Shown: one piece after another, positions 32,618 to 43,464 of the stretch
Position numbering within the stretch: position 1 is the stretch's first letter
How the letters are laid out: each line of letters opens with the position of its first letter
Origin: Linyphia triangularis
Lineage: Eukaryota; Arthropoda; Arachnida; Araneae; Linyphiidae
Direction: 5' to 3'
NCBI GenBank assembly: GCA_963978545.1
Contig: OZ021724.1
Location: 100,081,163-100,145,162 of the forward strand
Length of the DNA: 64,000 nt
Program-made: the position numbers and the translations under genes
The notes under the pieces: generated by a model
Databases searched by the model: none
Told to the model about the DNA's origin: nothing
What the model saw: only the letters and a program-made list of their open reading frames with translations

Positions 32618-33397
32618 GGGGACATGGGATACTGAAACGACAAAAATGACGTTTTTTTTTTTTTTTTTTAAGTTCTATAAAAATTACTGACGTTACTAGC
32701 TTTAATTTCGTGTTTGAATTTTTGTATATCCAACGATTTTAAGCGGTAAAATCTTTATTTTAACTTATTGCACACTTGTTGGCAAAAATTAAAAATGCAT
32801 TTTTCTCAGCTTAGCTTTTTCCACACATTACGGTTGGTTGGCTGAATTTTCCTAGCGCAAGGGCAACACTAGGATAAAACTGCGCCGATCCCACCTTGCG
32901 AAAAGCTCCTTGCGATAAATGTTTTGACAAATCCGCCTAATTTTTTGTAGAAATAATTTGTAATGTACTATAAAGAAATACATACATGCTTTATTTTTTT
33001 AAGTCAGATAATTTTTTCATTTTCTTTTTTTCATGTTCAAAATTTGAAATATGAGCATTTTTTTTTTTTAATGAAAAATCACTAGCGCCATGTTGGAAAT
33101 TTTATTTTTGTTAAAATACAGCACCTAAAGATAAAAGCACAAGGGAAAATGTTTATAATATATTGATAAACAACTTCAAATTTTTCTTTCGTATTCTTTA
33201 AAATATTGCGGCGCTAGAAGTATTTTGAAAAAGTTAAAATGTCGTATTAATTTACAGCATTTTTCTCAATAATTTACTATTTACTTTATATTATCTGCTC
33301 AAATTTTGTTGTTGTCTTATAAGTCCTATCATCTAAGTTTGTGGTAATTATACTTTAATTCTAAGCAAAACTAAAGAATTTTGTAAAAAGTGTCCTC
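32618..33397 (+). mobile_element. Family Q TTAA element (probable Kolobok-like MITE)
   Basis: It lies between TTAA at 32614-32617 and 33398-33401, with short inverted ends GGGGACA and TGTCCTC. It is 780 bp including an 80-bp insert-like block at about 32833-32910, leaving about 700 bp. It shares GCTCCTTGCGAT with the E elements, supporting kinship. Only one copy is seen, so the call is less certain than E, F and H. Confidence 0.55.
32833..32910 (-). mobile_element. SINE-like fragment with GGTTGGTTGG tail
   Basis: GGTTGGTTGGCTGAATTTTC followed by GCGCAAGGGCAACACTAGG and AACTGCGCCGATCC is patterned like the SINE-A 3' end but is not homologous base for base. It may be another SINE family's tail. 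Confidence 0.4.
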
Positions 33398-33405
33398 TTA
33401 AAATT

Positions 33406-33701
33406 AATAGTAAGGGTTATTCCCTATACTCGCTGTGTTACAAATTTTGTAGCCCAGTGCATTTAGAAACTACTTTGACATTTGGCGCGTAAGTACGAAA
33501 ATCATCATTTAATGAAATGACGCAAATTAAAAACTCGAAAAAAGCGTCTAATATATTTTATTTTATGTTTGAAATCCTTACGTCAATGCATATGCAGTGG
33601 CTCCACCTGGTTTCGTCTTTTGCTATTTTAATTTTCATTTATAATAGATGGACATTAAATGAAAACGATTTATGTCATTTCATGAGGTGTTATCCTCTTA
33701 A
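33406..33701. repeat. Family C inverted-repeat element, copy 1 (partial)
   Basis: Family C landmarks are TATACTCGCTRTGTTACAA, AGCCCAGTGCATTTAGAAAC and TGACATTTGGYGAGTAGGTACG at the ends and a middle with TGCATATGCAGTGGCTCCA. This copy has the left arm and middle but the right arm is lost after CATTTCATGAGG. Confidence 0.7.
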
Positions 33702-33777
33702 TTAACTGATGATGAATATTCTGAAGTTACTGTAAATGTCTTGAAATTACAGTTGCGAGAGTCCACTTTCCATTAAA

Positions 33778-34443
33778 GTCCGAGAGGCAACTGCAATTTT
33801 TGGACCCAATCGAACATCAATCTGAATTTTTTATAGAAATTTTAGAAAATTGAGTAGATTACGAATCCACTGGTCTGCCGTGGCAAAAATGGCCGAAACT
33901 GATAAAAAATCGACTTGGAATGAGTTGAACTAAAATCCGATTGTCAAATATATCATAACTTGCCGAAAAGAAAACAAACGTTTTCGTCTGGCAACCCACT
34001 GCATTTTGATTTTCAATGAAAAAAGCGCAAACGATTTCTGATCTCTGGTTCGGAAAACTTCTATCCTTTAAAAGTAAGCCAAATTGGCGACATCAGTTAC
34101 GTCATCAGTGACGTAATGTTTCTTGCCAACGTGGCTCATTTGTGAAAGGTGCAAGTAAGCCATCACCACACATCCGAATCGTCTGCAACCTTCTTAATTA
34201 AAAATTAAAGAGTGAGGGTTACCAAAATAAAAAAAAAAAAAAAAATGCTCATTATTTGGTAAGTTATGGCGCATTTGACAATTGAATTTAGTTCAACTTA
34301 TTAAAAGTCGATTTTTGACCAGTTTCGACCATTTTTGCCACAACAGACCTGTGGATTCGTAATCTACTCACATTTCTCCAATTTCTATAAAAAATTCAGA
34401 ATGATGTTCGATGGGGTCCAAAAATTGCAGTCGCCTCTCGGGC
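33778..34443. mobile_element. Family A foldback element, copy 5
   Basis: 666 bp, with arms starting GTCCGAGAGGCAACTGCA and ending CGCCTCTCGGGC. The right flank is TA; the left flank is AA. The centre TTACGTCATCAGTGACGTAA is intact. Confidence 0.87.
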
Positions 34444-34445
34444 TA

Positions 34446-35470
34446 ACCTGTAATACCGCGCTTGTGGTTGTTGATGATGGGTAAAAGATTAACAAATCAC
34501 AGTTCACTTCTACAGTTTAGGTGGGAATGTCAGAAACCTTGTAAAGTGCTAAAGTTGATATTTTTTCGCATTTTATTACTAATTAAAGTCTACTACTGAC
34601 AGTTCAGCTGCGTACAGCCCAAGAATTAAATTTCAATCCTCAGCAAACCGCATTCTTTTTGTCCACACAAAGACCTGACAATAGCTTTATTTTCCCGAGC
34701 CTTAAGGGGGTCCAGTACCGAAAATTTTTCAAAAATCCCAATTTTTTTTTCTGATTTTAAAAAATAGTTCCTACATTCCTGAAGATAATGATGTTTTTAT
34801 CTTATTCCTCCGGTGATTAGAACGCCACAAAAATACCTATTATTTAAACATCACTAATGGACATAACACCTTGAAGCGTGTACTTAAAGTGCGTTTTTCG
34901 AACACTAGTGTTTTTCACAGATGTTGCATATTCAAATCGATATATTTCCAGAACCATTAACAATTGGCTATTCAAATTTTTGGAGCGTTTAATTTATATA
35001 GTTTTAAATATTTTGTCATCGCAGAATTTTATTTTTTAATTCTGTTTTAAAATATAACATTTAACGTAAAAGATAACATAAAAAAAAAAGCAAAAATTTC
35101 AATATTTTAACTTTGATAATTTTTTAAATTTTTTTTTTAATTCACCTATCAAAATTCTGTGTAGACAAAATTTTCTTTATATAATTATGTATTACAGAGA
35201 GCTTTCACTTTGAAAAAAAAATTATTTTTTCTTGACTTATATCAAAATACGCAAACATCAATTATTATGGATTTTTCTTGGTTTTTAAATTTTTTTTAAA
35301 TAACTAAACACAATATTTAAAAAAAACCTTTTCTCAAAGATGTATAAATAGTATCTCATACATAAAATAAATTTTTGACATAAAAAATTTACATAAACAA
35401 AGTTTTTTTTATTTTCGGTACCGGACACCCTTAAGCAGTCTAGCCAGTTGTTTATGTATATCGATAGAGT
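34446..35470. repeat. Family S, copy 2, split by TTAA element F1
   Basis: 34446-34702 matches 13005-13255 of S1 (AATCACAGTTCACTT, GTCTACTACTGACA and others). The S sequence resumes after F1 at 35431 with TTAAGCAGTCTAGCCAGTTG. The left inverted end is missing because A5 lies there. Confidence 0.8.
34706..35430 (+). mobile_element. Family F TTAA element, copy 1 (Kolobok-like MITE)
   Basis: 725 bp between TTAA duplications (34702-34705 and 35431-35434). The inverted ends are about 20 bp: GGGGGTCCAGTACCGAAAAT and ATTTTCGGTACCGGACACCC. S1 at 13253-13264 is the related empty site, with a single TTAA. The interior is AT-rich without coding potential. A second copy, reversed, is at 45244-45963. Confidence 0.9.
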
Positions 35471-35780
35471 GATGGGACCACACGTGAGTCCTACTTCTTC
35501 GGCCGGTGAGGAAGGAATTCCGAGACGTAAAAATGATCAATGGCCTCCTCTGCTCACATCGGAATGGGTTCGTTTATACTTATTCTGTTGGAGCAGGTGT
35601 GTACAAGGTGCAAACTGAAGGAAGGAAACTCTTAAGATAAGTATTCAACGGAGAAGTCGTGAAGTCTGGCTAGTAAATGGAGTTTGCGTTATCGTAGGGG
35701 AGTGATTGTATCACCTTAGAAATGATTTATGAGTTATCGATTATATAGAAAAAAAACCTGTGAAGTTGTTTTTTAAAAAG
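35471..35780. other. Spacer next to the LINE fragment
   Basis: Unique-looking. It contains CACACGTGAG (35479-35488) and no gene. Confidence 0.4.
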
Positions 35781-35823
35781 AAGTGTTGTCGTTGTTGTTT
35801 CTAATCTCCCTTTTGTCTGACGA

Positions 35824-36399
35824 AGTCAGACAATATCAGTGAAGCCATTGACATTAATGAAGTCTGACACTAGTTGTGGACAGTTATAAATGTCCTCCCA
35901 GTCCAGTCCAAGGCAGTCCAAAATGTGCTGAGGTGATGCCTGTTCTTTTTGGCATTTAGGGCAAACTAGGAAAATTTTTGCTTCCCCCGGAATATGTGAG
36001 GCCTTTAAGGTGACCACTAGCAAGTCGGGACAGACGGGTATTGGTGTGCCTGTCACAAGGAAGAGATAGGGAGTGTCCTGGTTTTTTGGCTTTATACCAT
36101 TCGTGAGATGGAGGTATATGCCGCTTTATTTTGAGCTATTTTCTTTGAGTATAACTCTTGATATGTGAGTAGAGAGGACAGGGTGTTCTCCTTAGCAAGA
36201 GTGTCAGCCAATTCATTTCCGTGGATGTCTACATGTGACGGGATCCACTGAAAGTGCACTTTGTGCAGTCGGGATATGCTCTTGACTTTGCGTATTATGG
36301 ATAGACTGGTTTTGTCTCCCACGAGGGCCCAGTTTTTAAGGTGTTGAATGGAACTTCGGCTATCGGATAGAATCCATAAGTCTCCGTAGTAAAAAGAAG
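35824..36399 (-). pseudogene. Non-LTR retrotransposon 3' end: RNase H domain and zinc-finger-like tail
   Basis: On the minus strand a frame opens with YYGDLWILSDSRSSIQHL, continues through VHFQWIPSHVDIHGNELAD (the conserved histidine/HGNELAD segment of RNase H) and reaches SISRMV and a stop near 36092. In the next frame it continues HEWYKAKKPGHSLSLPCDRH..ARLSGHL-like sequence, and after another frameshift near 35965 ends CPKCQKEQASPQHILDC..LVSDFINVNGFTDIV and stop at 35826. The catalytic reverse transcriptase is absent: this is a 5'-truncated, twice-frameshifted copy. The tail type is what I associate with spider LINE-like elements. Confidence 0.8.
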
Positions 36400-36483
36400 T
36401 AAGTTATAATAGTGTAAAGCACCTTCGATTTAGTAAGGCTTAAAATTAAAAATAATTTAAATGAATCTATAAATATAAATAAA

Positions 36484-36538
36484 TTTTTACTTTCAATAAC
36501 CGATATTTATACAAATGATAATGGAAGTATAGTATTCG

Positions 36539-36604
<66 letters not shown>

Positions 36605-37283
36605 CTTCGATTTTTTTTTTCTCTTGCTTTTCTCGACGTTTTAGAACATCCTGATTTCAAAGAAGTGATCTAGAAAAAATATCTCTCTGTGTATCTACGT
36701 CTACGTGGTCAGAAAAACTCCCGAACAAATTGACCATGTTCAAATTTGGTGTGCGGGATGGTAATGGCGTATTGATCTACCGTTAAGATTTTCGTCAAAA
36801 CCGCGCATGCGCATAACGAAGCTGTCTTTCAAAAAAAATCATGTTTTTCAGTACTTGCTAAAAAAACGACTCAAACGATTTTGTTCAAAATCGCTGTTGT
36901 AATTCCTCTTAAGGTGTTCTAAAATATCCCCAGCTCTGAAATTTGAGTAAAAATACCTTAATGGCGTAAAAAGTTGAAAAACGAATGTCTTTAACACAGA
37001 GTTCTCTTTCCTTGAGCATACCTCATCAACGATCGTTTTTTCATCTCTCCTCAGTTTCACTTGTAAGAAAAGATAAAATAAGAATTATCGAAAAGTATAA
37101 CGCCAAAATCACCATATTGGCGGATTTTTTTTTAAAGACCTCATTTAAGAATTGTCGCCAACAAAATCGCCAAACTGGCCATATTTGCTAAGTGAAGTAT
37201 GAAAATATAAAAACGAAAAATGACACAAATCCACGCCAGTATTTTAGTATAATTGAAAGCTGTGCGGTGTTCCACATCCCTAC
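36484..37283 (-). repeat. Family D repeat, copy 10, with a 60-bp poly-A tract
   Basis: Full-length minus-strand copy. The A-rich segment found in all D copies next to the CATTCGGTC block has expanded to an uninterrupted 60-bp A run (36541-36600). It ends GTGCGGTGTTCCACATCCCTA. Confidence 0.8.
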
Positions 37284-37664
37284 TTTTTCTACTGCTATGT
37301 CATTTCTAAGTAAGAAATTCCTTTTTGACAAACGCAGTGTATAGATCAACTCGTAATACTCAATAATATTTGTAGCGAAAACTCTTTCAGAAGACGCAAA
37401 ATCATCTAAACTTCTAAGATTATTAGGAATTCCTAACTAATTACATTTAAAACGACTTATAAGTAAATCCTAGTAAGAATCTTTTCCTATACTCGCTATG
37501 TTACAATCTTCTAGCCCAGTGCATTTAGAAACTACTTTCTATAACCACCTAGACATTTAGCGAGTATGTACGAAAATGATCGCTTCATGGAATAACATAA
37601 ATGAAAAACTTGAAAATAGTGTCGAATATATTTTATTTTACACTTAAAATCCTTAGGTCAGTAC

Positions 37665-37896
37665 TGTAACGTATTGTAATTGTTAATTGCTGTTGTAAAA
37701 TATAGAGGGCGCCACAAAACAGTTATTTGAAGATTGTATTTTGTTATGTTGTTTTTTTGATTAGTCTCCTGTGAGAAACGAGAGAGGAGAGACGATTCAG
37801 AAATGGAACACTAACACCTGCTCCTTGTGAAGTTCTTAAAATAAATGTGTTTTGTTTTCGTTCAAAATGAAATTTTTACTCGACCACGATACCACA
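37665..37896 (+). mobile_element. Solo LTR, 232 bp
   Basis: It begins TGTAACGTATTG and ends CACGATACCACA (TG...CA), with a 4-bp TSD (GTAC at 37661-37664 and 37897-37900). An AATAAA-type signal (AAAATAAATGTG) lies near its 3' end. The uninterrupted C sequence in other copies (TCAATGCATATGCAGTGG) confirms insertion. No internal retroelement region remains, so it arose by LTR-LTR recombination. Superfamily undetermined. Confidence 0.85.
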
Positions 37897-37958
37897 GTAC
37901 ATATGCAGTGGCTTTACCTGACTATGTCTTTCAATGTACGATTTTATATTAATTTTAG

Positions 37959-38106
37959 TTGGTTGTTTTCAGATTATCTGGCTCCGTCAGCAACACGAGG
38001 GCTATAATACGCCGAAACATTCGTCTTTTGACAAGCCAACATACATTTACAAACATCTATGCCAAACACGGGACTCGGAACCCGCAACCTCGCGGTATAG
38101 AAGGTA
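37959..38106 (-). mobile_element. SINE-A copy, head-truncated
   Basis: The tail and body are present; the tRNA head stops at CGCGGTATAGAAGG. A 10-bp direct repeat (TATTAATTTT, 37947-37956 and 38111-38120) flanks it. Confidence 0.82.
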
Positions 38107-38298
38107 GTAATATTAATTTTGTATTGATCTTCATTTATAATTGATAGACATTAAATGAAAACAATTCATGCCATCTCATTAAATGATCTTTTTCGTACCT
38201 ACTCACCAAATGTGAAGGTGGTTATAGAAAGTAGTTTCTAAATGCACTGGGCTAGAAGATTGTAACATAGCGAGTATAGGGAATGATTCTTACTAGTA

Positions 38299-38968
38299 GT
38301 CCGAGAGGCGACTGCAATTTTTGGACACCATCGATCATCATTCTGAATTTTTTATAGAAATTGGAGAAAAGTGAGTAGATTAGGAATCCACTGGTCTGCC
38401 GTGGCAAAAATGGCCGAAACTGATCAATAATCGACTTTGAATGAGTTGAACTAAAATCCGATTGCCAAATATGTCATTACTTGGCAAAAAGAGAACAAAC
38501 TTTTTCGTCTGGCAACCCACTTCATCTTGATTTTGAGTGAGAAAAAACGCAAACGATTTCTGATCTCTGGCTCGGAAAACTTGTCTATTTTAAAAGTAAG
38601 CCAAATTGGCGACATCAGTTACTACGTCATAAGTGACGTAATATTTTTTGCCAACTTGGCTCCCTTTTAATAGATGCAAGTAGACCGTCACCAGATATCT
38701 GAATTATCTGCAACCTTCTTAATTGAAAATTAAAGAGCGAGGGTTACCAAATAAATAAAAAAAAAAAAAATGTTCATTATTTGGCAAGTTATGGCGCATT
38801 TGGCAATTGGATTTAGTTCAACTTATTAAAAGTCAATTTTCGACCAGTTTCGGCCATTTTTGCCACGGCAGACCAGTGGATTCGTAATCTGCTCACTTTT
38901 CTCCAATTTCTCTAAAAAATTCAGAATAATGTTCGATGGGGTTCAAAAATTGGAGTCGCCTCTCGGAC
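38299..38968. mobile_element. Family A foldback element, copy 6
   Basis: 670 bp between TA dinucleotides (38297-38298 and 38969-38970). It inserted at the end of family C: the C flank (GGACTTCC..AACTAATGATGAATATTCTG) resumes after it, as in 33690-33720. Confidence 0.88.
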
Positions 38969-38970
38969 TA

Positions 38971-39383
38971 TTGGACTTCCTTATAATTAACTAATGATGA
39001 ATATTCTGGAGATACTTTCCAATGCCTTGACACTACAGTTTCAAAATCCACTTTCCATTAGATAATCCCAACTCATTCTCAACACGTTGCCTCGTCGAGA
39101 CAATGCATGTTTTATAGTTTGAAACAAACAACAACGAAGAGAATTTTTCCCAAGTTGTTGACACTTCAAATCGATCAGCTGGCGCGCCATCAATCAGCCA
39201 GAAATTGGCAATATTATTTCTAAAGCAACACTCTGTATTACGAAAGAATAAATTATCGTTCACAATAATCTATTTCACAATTGGATTGTTAGTTATTTTG
39301 TCCTCTTTTGATGAATCGGATGTACGTACTTAAATGGTCGACATATTTCTATCAATGAAATACAATAAATATGTTGCATGCTA
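38971..39383. other. Family C flank then spacer
   Basis: 38971-39060 matches the sequence after C1 (ATGAATATTCTG..CCACTTTCCATTA), showing that family C is part of a longer repeat. The rest is unrecognised. Confidence 0.5.
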
Positions 39384-39846
39384 TTACGAATTTTTCCGCT
39401 GAGGCAATGATGGCACAGTTTTCACGGTATAAAAATATTTATTCTCTCTTCAGAAAACTCACAAAATTTATTCACAGGCAACAGTTTAATTACTCTCAAG
39501 CTTCAACACAAGCTTCAACAAAAATAACTTCGAATTCAGCGATTACACAAGCTCACTCCAATAGGTAAACAAAGCGATCAGCTTTCAACGAAGTCCGAAG
39601 TCAATCTGAAAACTTTCCCGTTCTCCAGTCTTTTATATACAAGCGCGTGAGACATTCTCGAAATTTCCAGCCAATTCATAGAAAAGAAATATCTCGAAAC
39701 TTCTCGAATGCTTTAGGTGTTGCCACCTTTATCTAACTTGTATAATCGCTATTAATTAATAAATAAAATAAGATAAAAATAAATTACAATAGAATTTTGA
39801 AATAATACGTCACTATTTACAATATATACAGACAATTTGTGCAACA
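39384..39846 (-). mobile_element. Solo LTR (same family as 60824), minus strand
   Basis: On the minus strand it reads TGTTGCACAAATTGTCTGTA through a TATA box (GTATATAAAAG, complement at 39629-39640) to GGAAAAATTCGTA. The last three bases (ACA) are lost. A 4-bp TSD CTAT (39381-39384 and 39847-39850) fits. A tandem AAGCTTCAACAC doubling at about 39500-39520 is private to this copy. Confidence 0.83.
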
Positions 39847-39850
39847 CTAT

Positions 39851-40345
39851 TATACAACACTAGATTTGGTACTTGTGACATATATGTCAAACTTCTCGTT
39901 AAATAAAGGACTATAATCATATCTATTTATCTATAATTTTAGAGCTAAGTTAAAGACCTTACCTGAAAAATACTAATATTTCCATTTCGCCTTACAATAA
40001 TATTATTATATTACTTCCTTATGAATAGTTGATTGTTTGTTTAAAGCAACAAACCGAGTGAAAAGTGTTGGAATCTATTGCAATTGAGAAAATTTTTACG
40101 ATGGATTTCAAAGCACTTTGAAAATGAAAAATCTAGCAATAAAGCAAAAGTGTTCCAAAGGTTATCGCCATGTAAACATATTAAATGCTCGGATAGAAAA
40201 AGTTGTACACAAAGTCTCTATAGGTATGAGTCACAGGTTTCGTAGATGGAAGTCTTTTTCAATGAATTTAAGTAAGTTTATTTACTTGATGCCACTCTTT
40301 TTTATTTCATAAAAATCTAGGCCTGAACTCAATTGAAAATTGTCT
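39851..40345. other. AT-rich spacer, no gene seen
   Basis: No repeat match. The 64-codon frame at 40118-40312 has no recognisable feature. Confidence 0.4.
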
Positions 40346-40590
40346 TTTAACCCTTTTCACTCATATGTCCCCGTATGGGGGACATAACTCGTTTTACCAT
40401 TGCGCTCGTATGTCCCCGTACAGGGGACATCGCATCTGTATTGGTCAAACTGTGATAACTCAACCAAAACATTTCTGTTCGAAGTATTTCTAAGTTGATT
40501 TGCTTTGGTGGAGGTACCGGCATTACGTTCCGCCCCTAAATATTGTTTGTATAGTTTGTTCATATTATTACATTTCTTCGATTTTTAACC
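40346..40590. repeat. TTAACCC-ended sequence with two ATGTCCCCGTA hairpins
   Basis: TTAACCCTTTTCACTC (40350-40365) is followed by two hairpins, TATGTCCCCGTATGGGGGACATA (40365-40387, one bulged base) and ATGTCCCCGTACAGGGGACAT (40410-40430), about 45 bp apart and each preceded by CRCTC. TTAA followed by CCC resembles a piggyBac-type terminus with subterminal repeats. No matching opposite end is visible, so this may be a solitary end. Confidence 0.5.
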
Positions 40591-40614
40591 TTTCGCATTA
40601 CGAACCATTCTGGA

Positions 40615-40855
40615 CGGATGATATCTGTTTTAGTGACAGTGACAACCGCTAAAATTTAGTTGGATGCATTGTTATCGACATCGAACCTATCTGCCAAGTT
40701 CCAGCTCGAAAGGATGACGGCAAAGGTATTAATTAGACCTCCACAGATTTGCCCTCCATTGACATTCCCAGTCAGCCATCCACCCACACATGCAAAATCG
40801 AAGTTAATATAAATGATTTTAAAATTAAATACCTTACATGACATTGATAATATGG
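40615..40855 (+). repeat. Family O repeat, copy 3
   Basis: CAGTGACAACCGCTAAAATTTAG, GTTATCGACATCGAAC and GGATGACGGCAAAGG align with the O core; it ends with CGAAGTTAATATAAATGATT, the outer edge also seen at 16500-bp-distant copies. Confidence 0.6.
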
Positions 40856-40893
40856 TTTTAAAATGTGTTCATTGACTGTCCAACTCCCCTTAA

Positions 40894-41619
40894 GGGGATT
40901 GTTAAGTCAAAAATAAAAATTCTTCATTTTTTGTCTAAAATTCATGATATTTTTTGTGCTGTTCAATAGCAGTTAGATAAAACAAAACCCAAAATTAAAA
41001 AAAATTATATTGATTTTTTTTCAAGAAATTAAATTATTTCTTGAAAAATTTAGCATTTTTTCCGTAATTTAAAAAACGCTCCTTGGGATTCAAATTTTTT
41101 TAAATTTGTCTCAATTTTTTGTACAAGCTAATCGAGTATATTTGACATAACTGTGCATGGATTTTGAATTTGACTCATTGGCTAATTATTTAAAAGTAAA
41201 ACTTTGGTACAACGGCAAAAAATGTAAACTTTTTAAATAGAAGCATTGCGAAAATTGCTGTAAAACAATAAAAAAATACCAGATTCCAAAATTCATGCAC
41301 AATTGTGTTCAAAATAGTATAGTAAACAATATCTCCAAATTCAAAAAAAAAAAAAAAAAAAAAAATCAAATTTTGAATCGCGAGGAACAAATCGAGTACC
41401 CTAAAATTCTTAAAATACACATGAAGAGAAAAATGCAATTTAAGAAAATAAAAAACAGACGATTTCTGATATGTGCGCTTACAAAAACTCAAATAATATT
41501 CTTAATTCTTGTAGGATCAGCAAAAGTAAGGTATGTACTGAAAGCTAGAGTTTCAGGCTATATTTTCCCACTAAAATAAAAAAATCGAAATTTTTGAAAT
41601 TTTTGCCTTAACAGTCCCC
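40894..41619 (+). mobile_element. Family E TTAA element, copy 2 (Kolobok-like MITE)
   Basis: 726 bp between TTAA duplications (40890-40893 and 41620-41623), with inverted ends GGGGATTGTTAAG and CTTAACAGTCCCC. It aligns with E1 along its whole length. The mid-element inverted pair (GTGCATGGATTTTG and CAAAATTCATGCAC) is retained. The overlapping opposite frames near 41190-41579 are not conserved in E1. Confidence 0.88.
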
Positions 41620-41623
41620 TTAA

Positions 41624-41860
41624 GTCGCAAAATTAAATTTTTTGGGGTAAAATTTCGACTTACAATTTGTATTAAATACTGCATCAAATACCAAAGCATC
41701 AATTGCAATCTAAATTTAAAAATAAAAAAAAAATGAATTGCTGCATATCTCTCTCAAGGATATTAAGCAATCCTCTTTAAAAGCAACCGTTCAGAACATA
41801 AGTTGTTTCTAAAAACCTCCAAATAAAACTTAACAAAAGACAAGTAAAGCGATTTATTTA

Positions 41861-41896
<36 letters not shown>

Positions 41897-42610
41897 AATA
41901 ACTACAAAAAGATAAACAAACAGCAGGATGGAATTCGAATAAATTTTTCGGAGAATATTTATGGCGGAATTTAAACATTCGGACGGGGAGGGGTAAATAA
42001 TTTTGTGTTTTTGTTTTTGGAATTCCAAAAGGTTTTAAAGTAGTGAGAACTAAGCCTTCTGTCTGATTGATTCTAATAGACTACGCCTAACAATCTACTT
42101 AAATAAAGTGGCTATCTGTGTATCGCTTATTTAAACCGTGTTACAAGATTAAGGGAACTTCAAAAAAACTTTAATATTTAACTTTAAATAAGTCTTATGG
42201 GAAGTGCAACGGTGGATAATTTGTTTATTATCTTTTTCTTGTTGGTTAGACTTTTTTTTTTTTTGTCTGTTTGGTTTAATTTTTTTTTTTTTTCTTCTTT
42301 GAATTCTACCGTTTTCTTTTTCGGGAGTTAAATACCTTTTCGAATTAAGGAGAACTTTTTTGTTTGGATCTTAAAAAGTACTTACTTCGCAAAGGATAAG
42401 TTACAAGCTGAAGCAACCCAAATGGAATGGAGTAATTTTAATTTTATTAAAATGGATATGTTATTATCTTTTTCTTTGGGTTATGAAGGTTTATTGCCTT
42501 ATGGTATAGCACGGCATTTTTTTAATGCTAAATACCTTATAATTTAATGCACTAGCTGCGTGGTATCTCGTTACGGAGACCAAGCAATGGAAATAGATTC
42601 AAGTTATGTT
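41624..42610. other. AT-rich spacer, no gene seen
   Basis: Homopolymer-rich, with an A run at 41862-41892 and T runs at 42251-42290. No repeat or coding match. Confidence 0.45.
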
Positions 42611-43217
42611 AAAAATTCTTGGACCCCCATCGAACATCATTCTGAGTTTTTTATAGAAATTGGAGAAAAGTGAGTAGATTACGAATCCACTGGTCTGCCG
42701 CAGCAAAAATTTCCGAAACTGATCAATAATCGAATTTTAATCAGTTGAACTAAATCCAATCGCCAAATGCGCCATAACTTGCCAAATAATGAGCATTTTT
42801 TTTTTATTTGGTAACCCTCGCTCTATAATTTTCAATTAAGAAGGTTGCAGACGATTCAGATATGTGGCTATGGCTTACTTGCATCTTTCACAAATGAGCT
42901 AAATTGTCAATAAACATTACGTCACTTATGACGTAACTGATGTCGCCAGAGATCAGAAATCGTTTGCGCTTTTTCTCATTGAAAATCTAAATGTAGTGGG
43001 TTGCCAGACGAAAAAGTTTGTTCTCTTTTTGGCAAGTTATGACATATTTGGCAATAGGATTTTAGTCCAACTCATTCCAAATCGATTTTTGATCAGTTTC
43101 GGCCATTTATGCCACCGCAGACCAGTGGATTCCTAATCTACTCACTTTTCTCCAATTTCTATAAAAAATTCAGAATGATGTTCGATGGGGTCCAAGAATT
43201 GCAGTCGCCTCTCGGAC
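42611..43217. mobile_element. Family A foldback element, copy 7 (one end lost)
   Basis: The left terminus (GTCCGAGAGGCGACTGC) is missing; it begins at TTCTTGGACCCCCATCG. The right end CGCCTCTCGGAC and TA flank are intact. The centre TTACGTCACTTATGACGTAA is intact. Confidence 0.85.
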
Positions 43218-43248
43218 TATAAGGAATGATCCTTACTAGGACCTCCTC
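43218..43248. repeat. Family C end fragment
   Basis: AAGGAATGATCCTTACTAGGACCTCCTCTT matches the last bases of C and its flank. It shows a second A insertion close to the C terminus, at a different base from copy 6. Confidence 0.6.
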
Positions 43249-43285
43249 TTGATGCCAGTGTCGTTACAATCGAACATGTAACGAT

Positions 43286-43464
43286 TGGTTGGTTTGTACG
43301 CGCAACGACATATTTTTATGCACAATGACGGCTAACCAGGCCAGAATCTACAGCTTAACGTGGATTCCGAATCACAACGCACAACCAGGCCTAACCCGGG
43401 ATTCTAACCCGGCACCTTTGGCATGCGGGACCAGAGCGCTGACCGCACAGCTACCAGGTGGGCC
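43286..43464 (-). mobile_element. SINE-B copy 2
   Basis: Minus-strand copy, from tail GGTTGGTTTGTACGC to head CTACCAGGTGGGCC. The B box complement GGGATTCTAACCC and GGCATGCGGGACCAGAGCGC are visible. Confidence 0.8.

Larger units (their letters stand above)
37470..38296. repeat. Family C element, copy 2, with two later insertions
   Basis: Left arm at 37470-37580 and inverted right arm at about 38190-38296 (ending ATAGGGAATGATTCTTACTAG). The middle is interrupted first by a solo LTR (37665) and then by a SINE-A (37959). Both insertions have TSDs, so the parent sequence can be read through. Confidence 0.8.

Noticed and set aside
36541..36600. 60-bp poly-A as a retroposed mRNA tail
   Set aside because: It sits inside family D at the A-rich position seen in all D copies, so it is a local homopolymer expansion.
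41190..41579. Overlapping ORFs in element E2 as a transposase
   Set aside because: The frames are on opposite strands, depend on an A run and are not open in E1.
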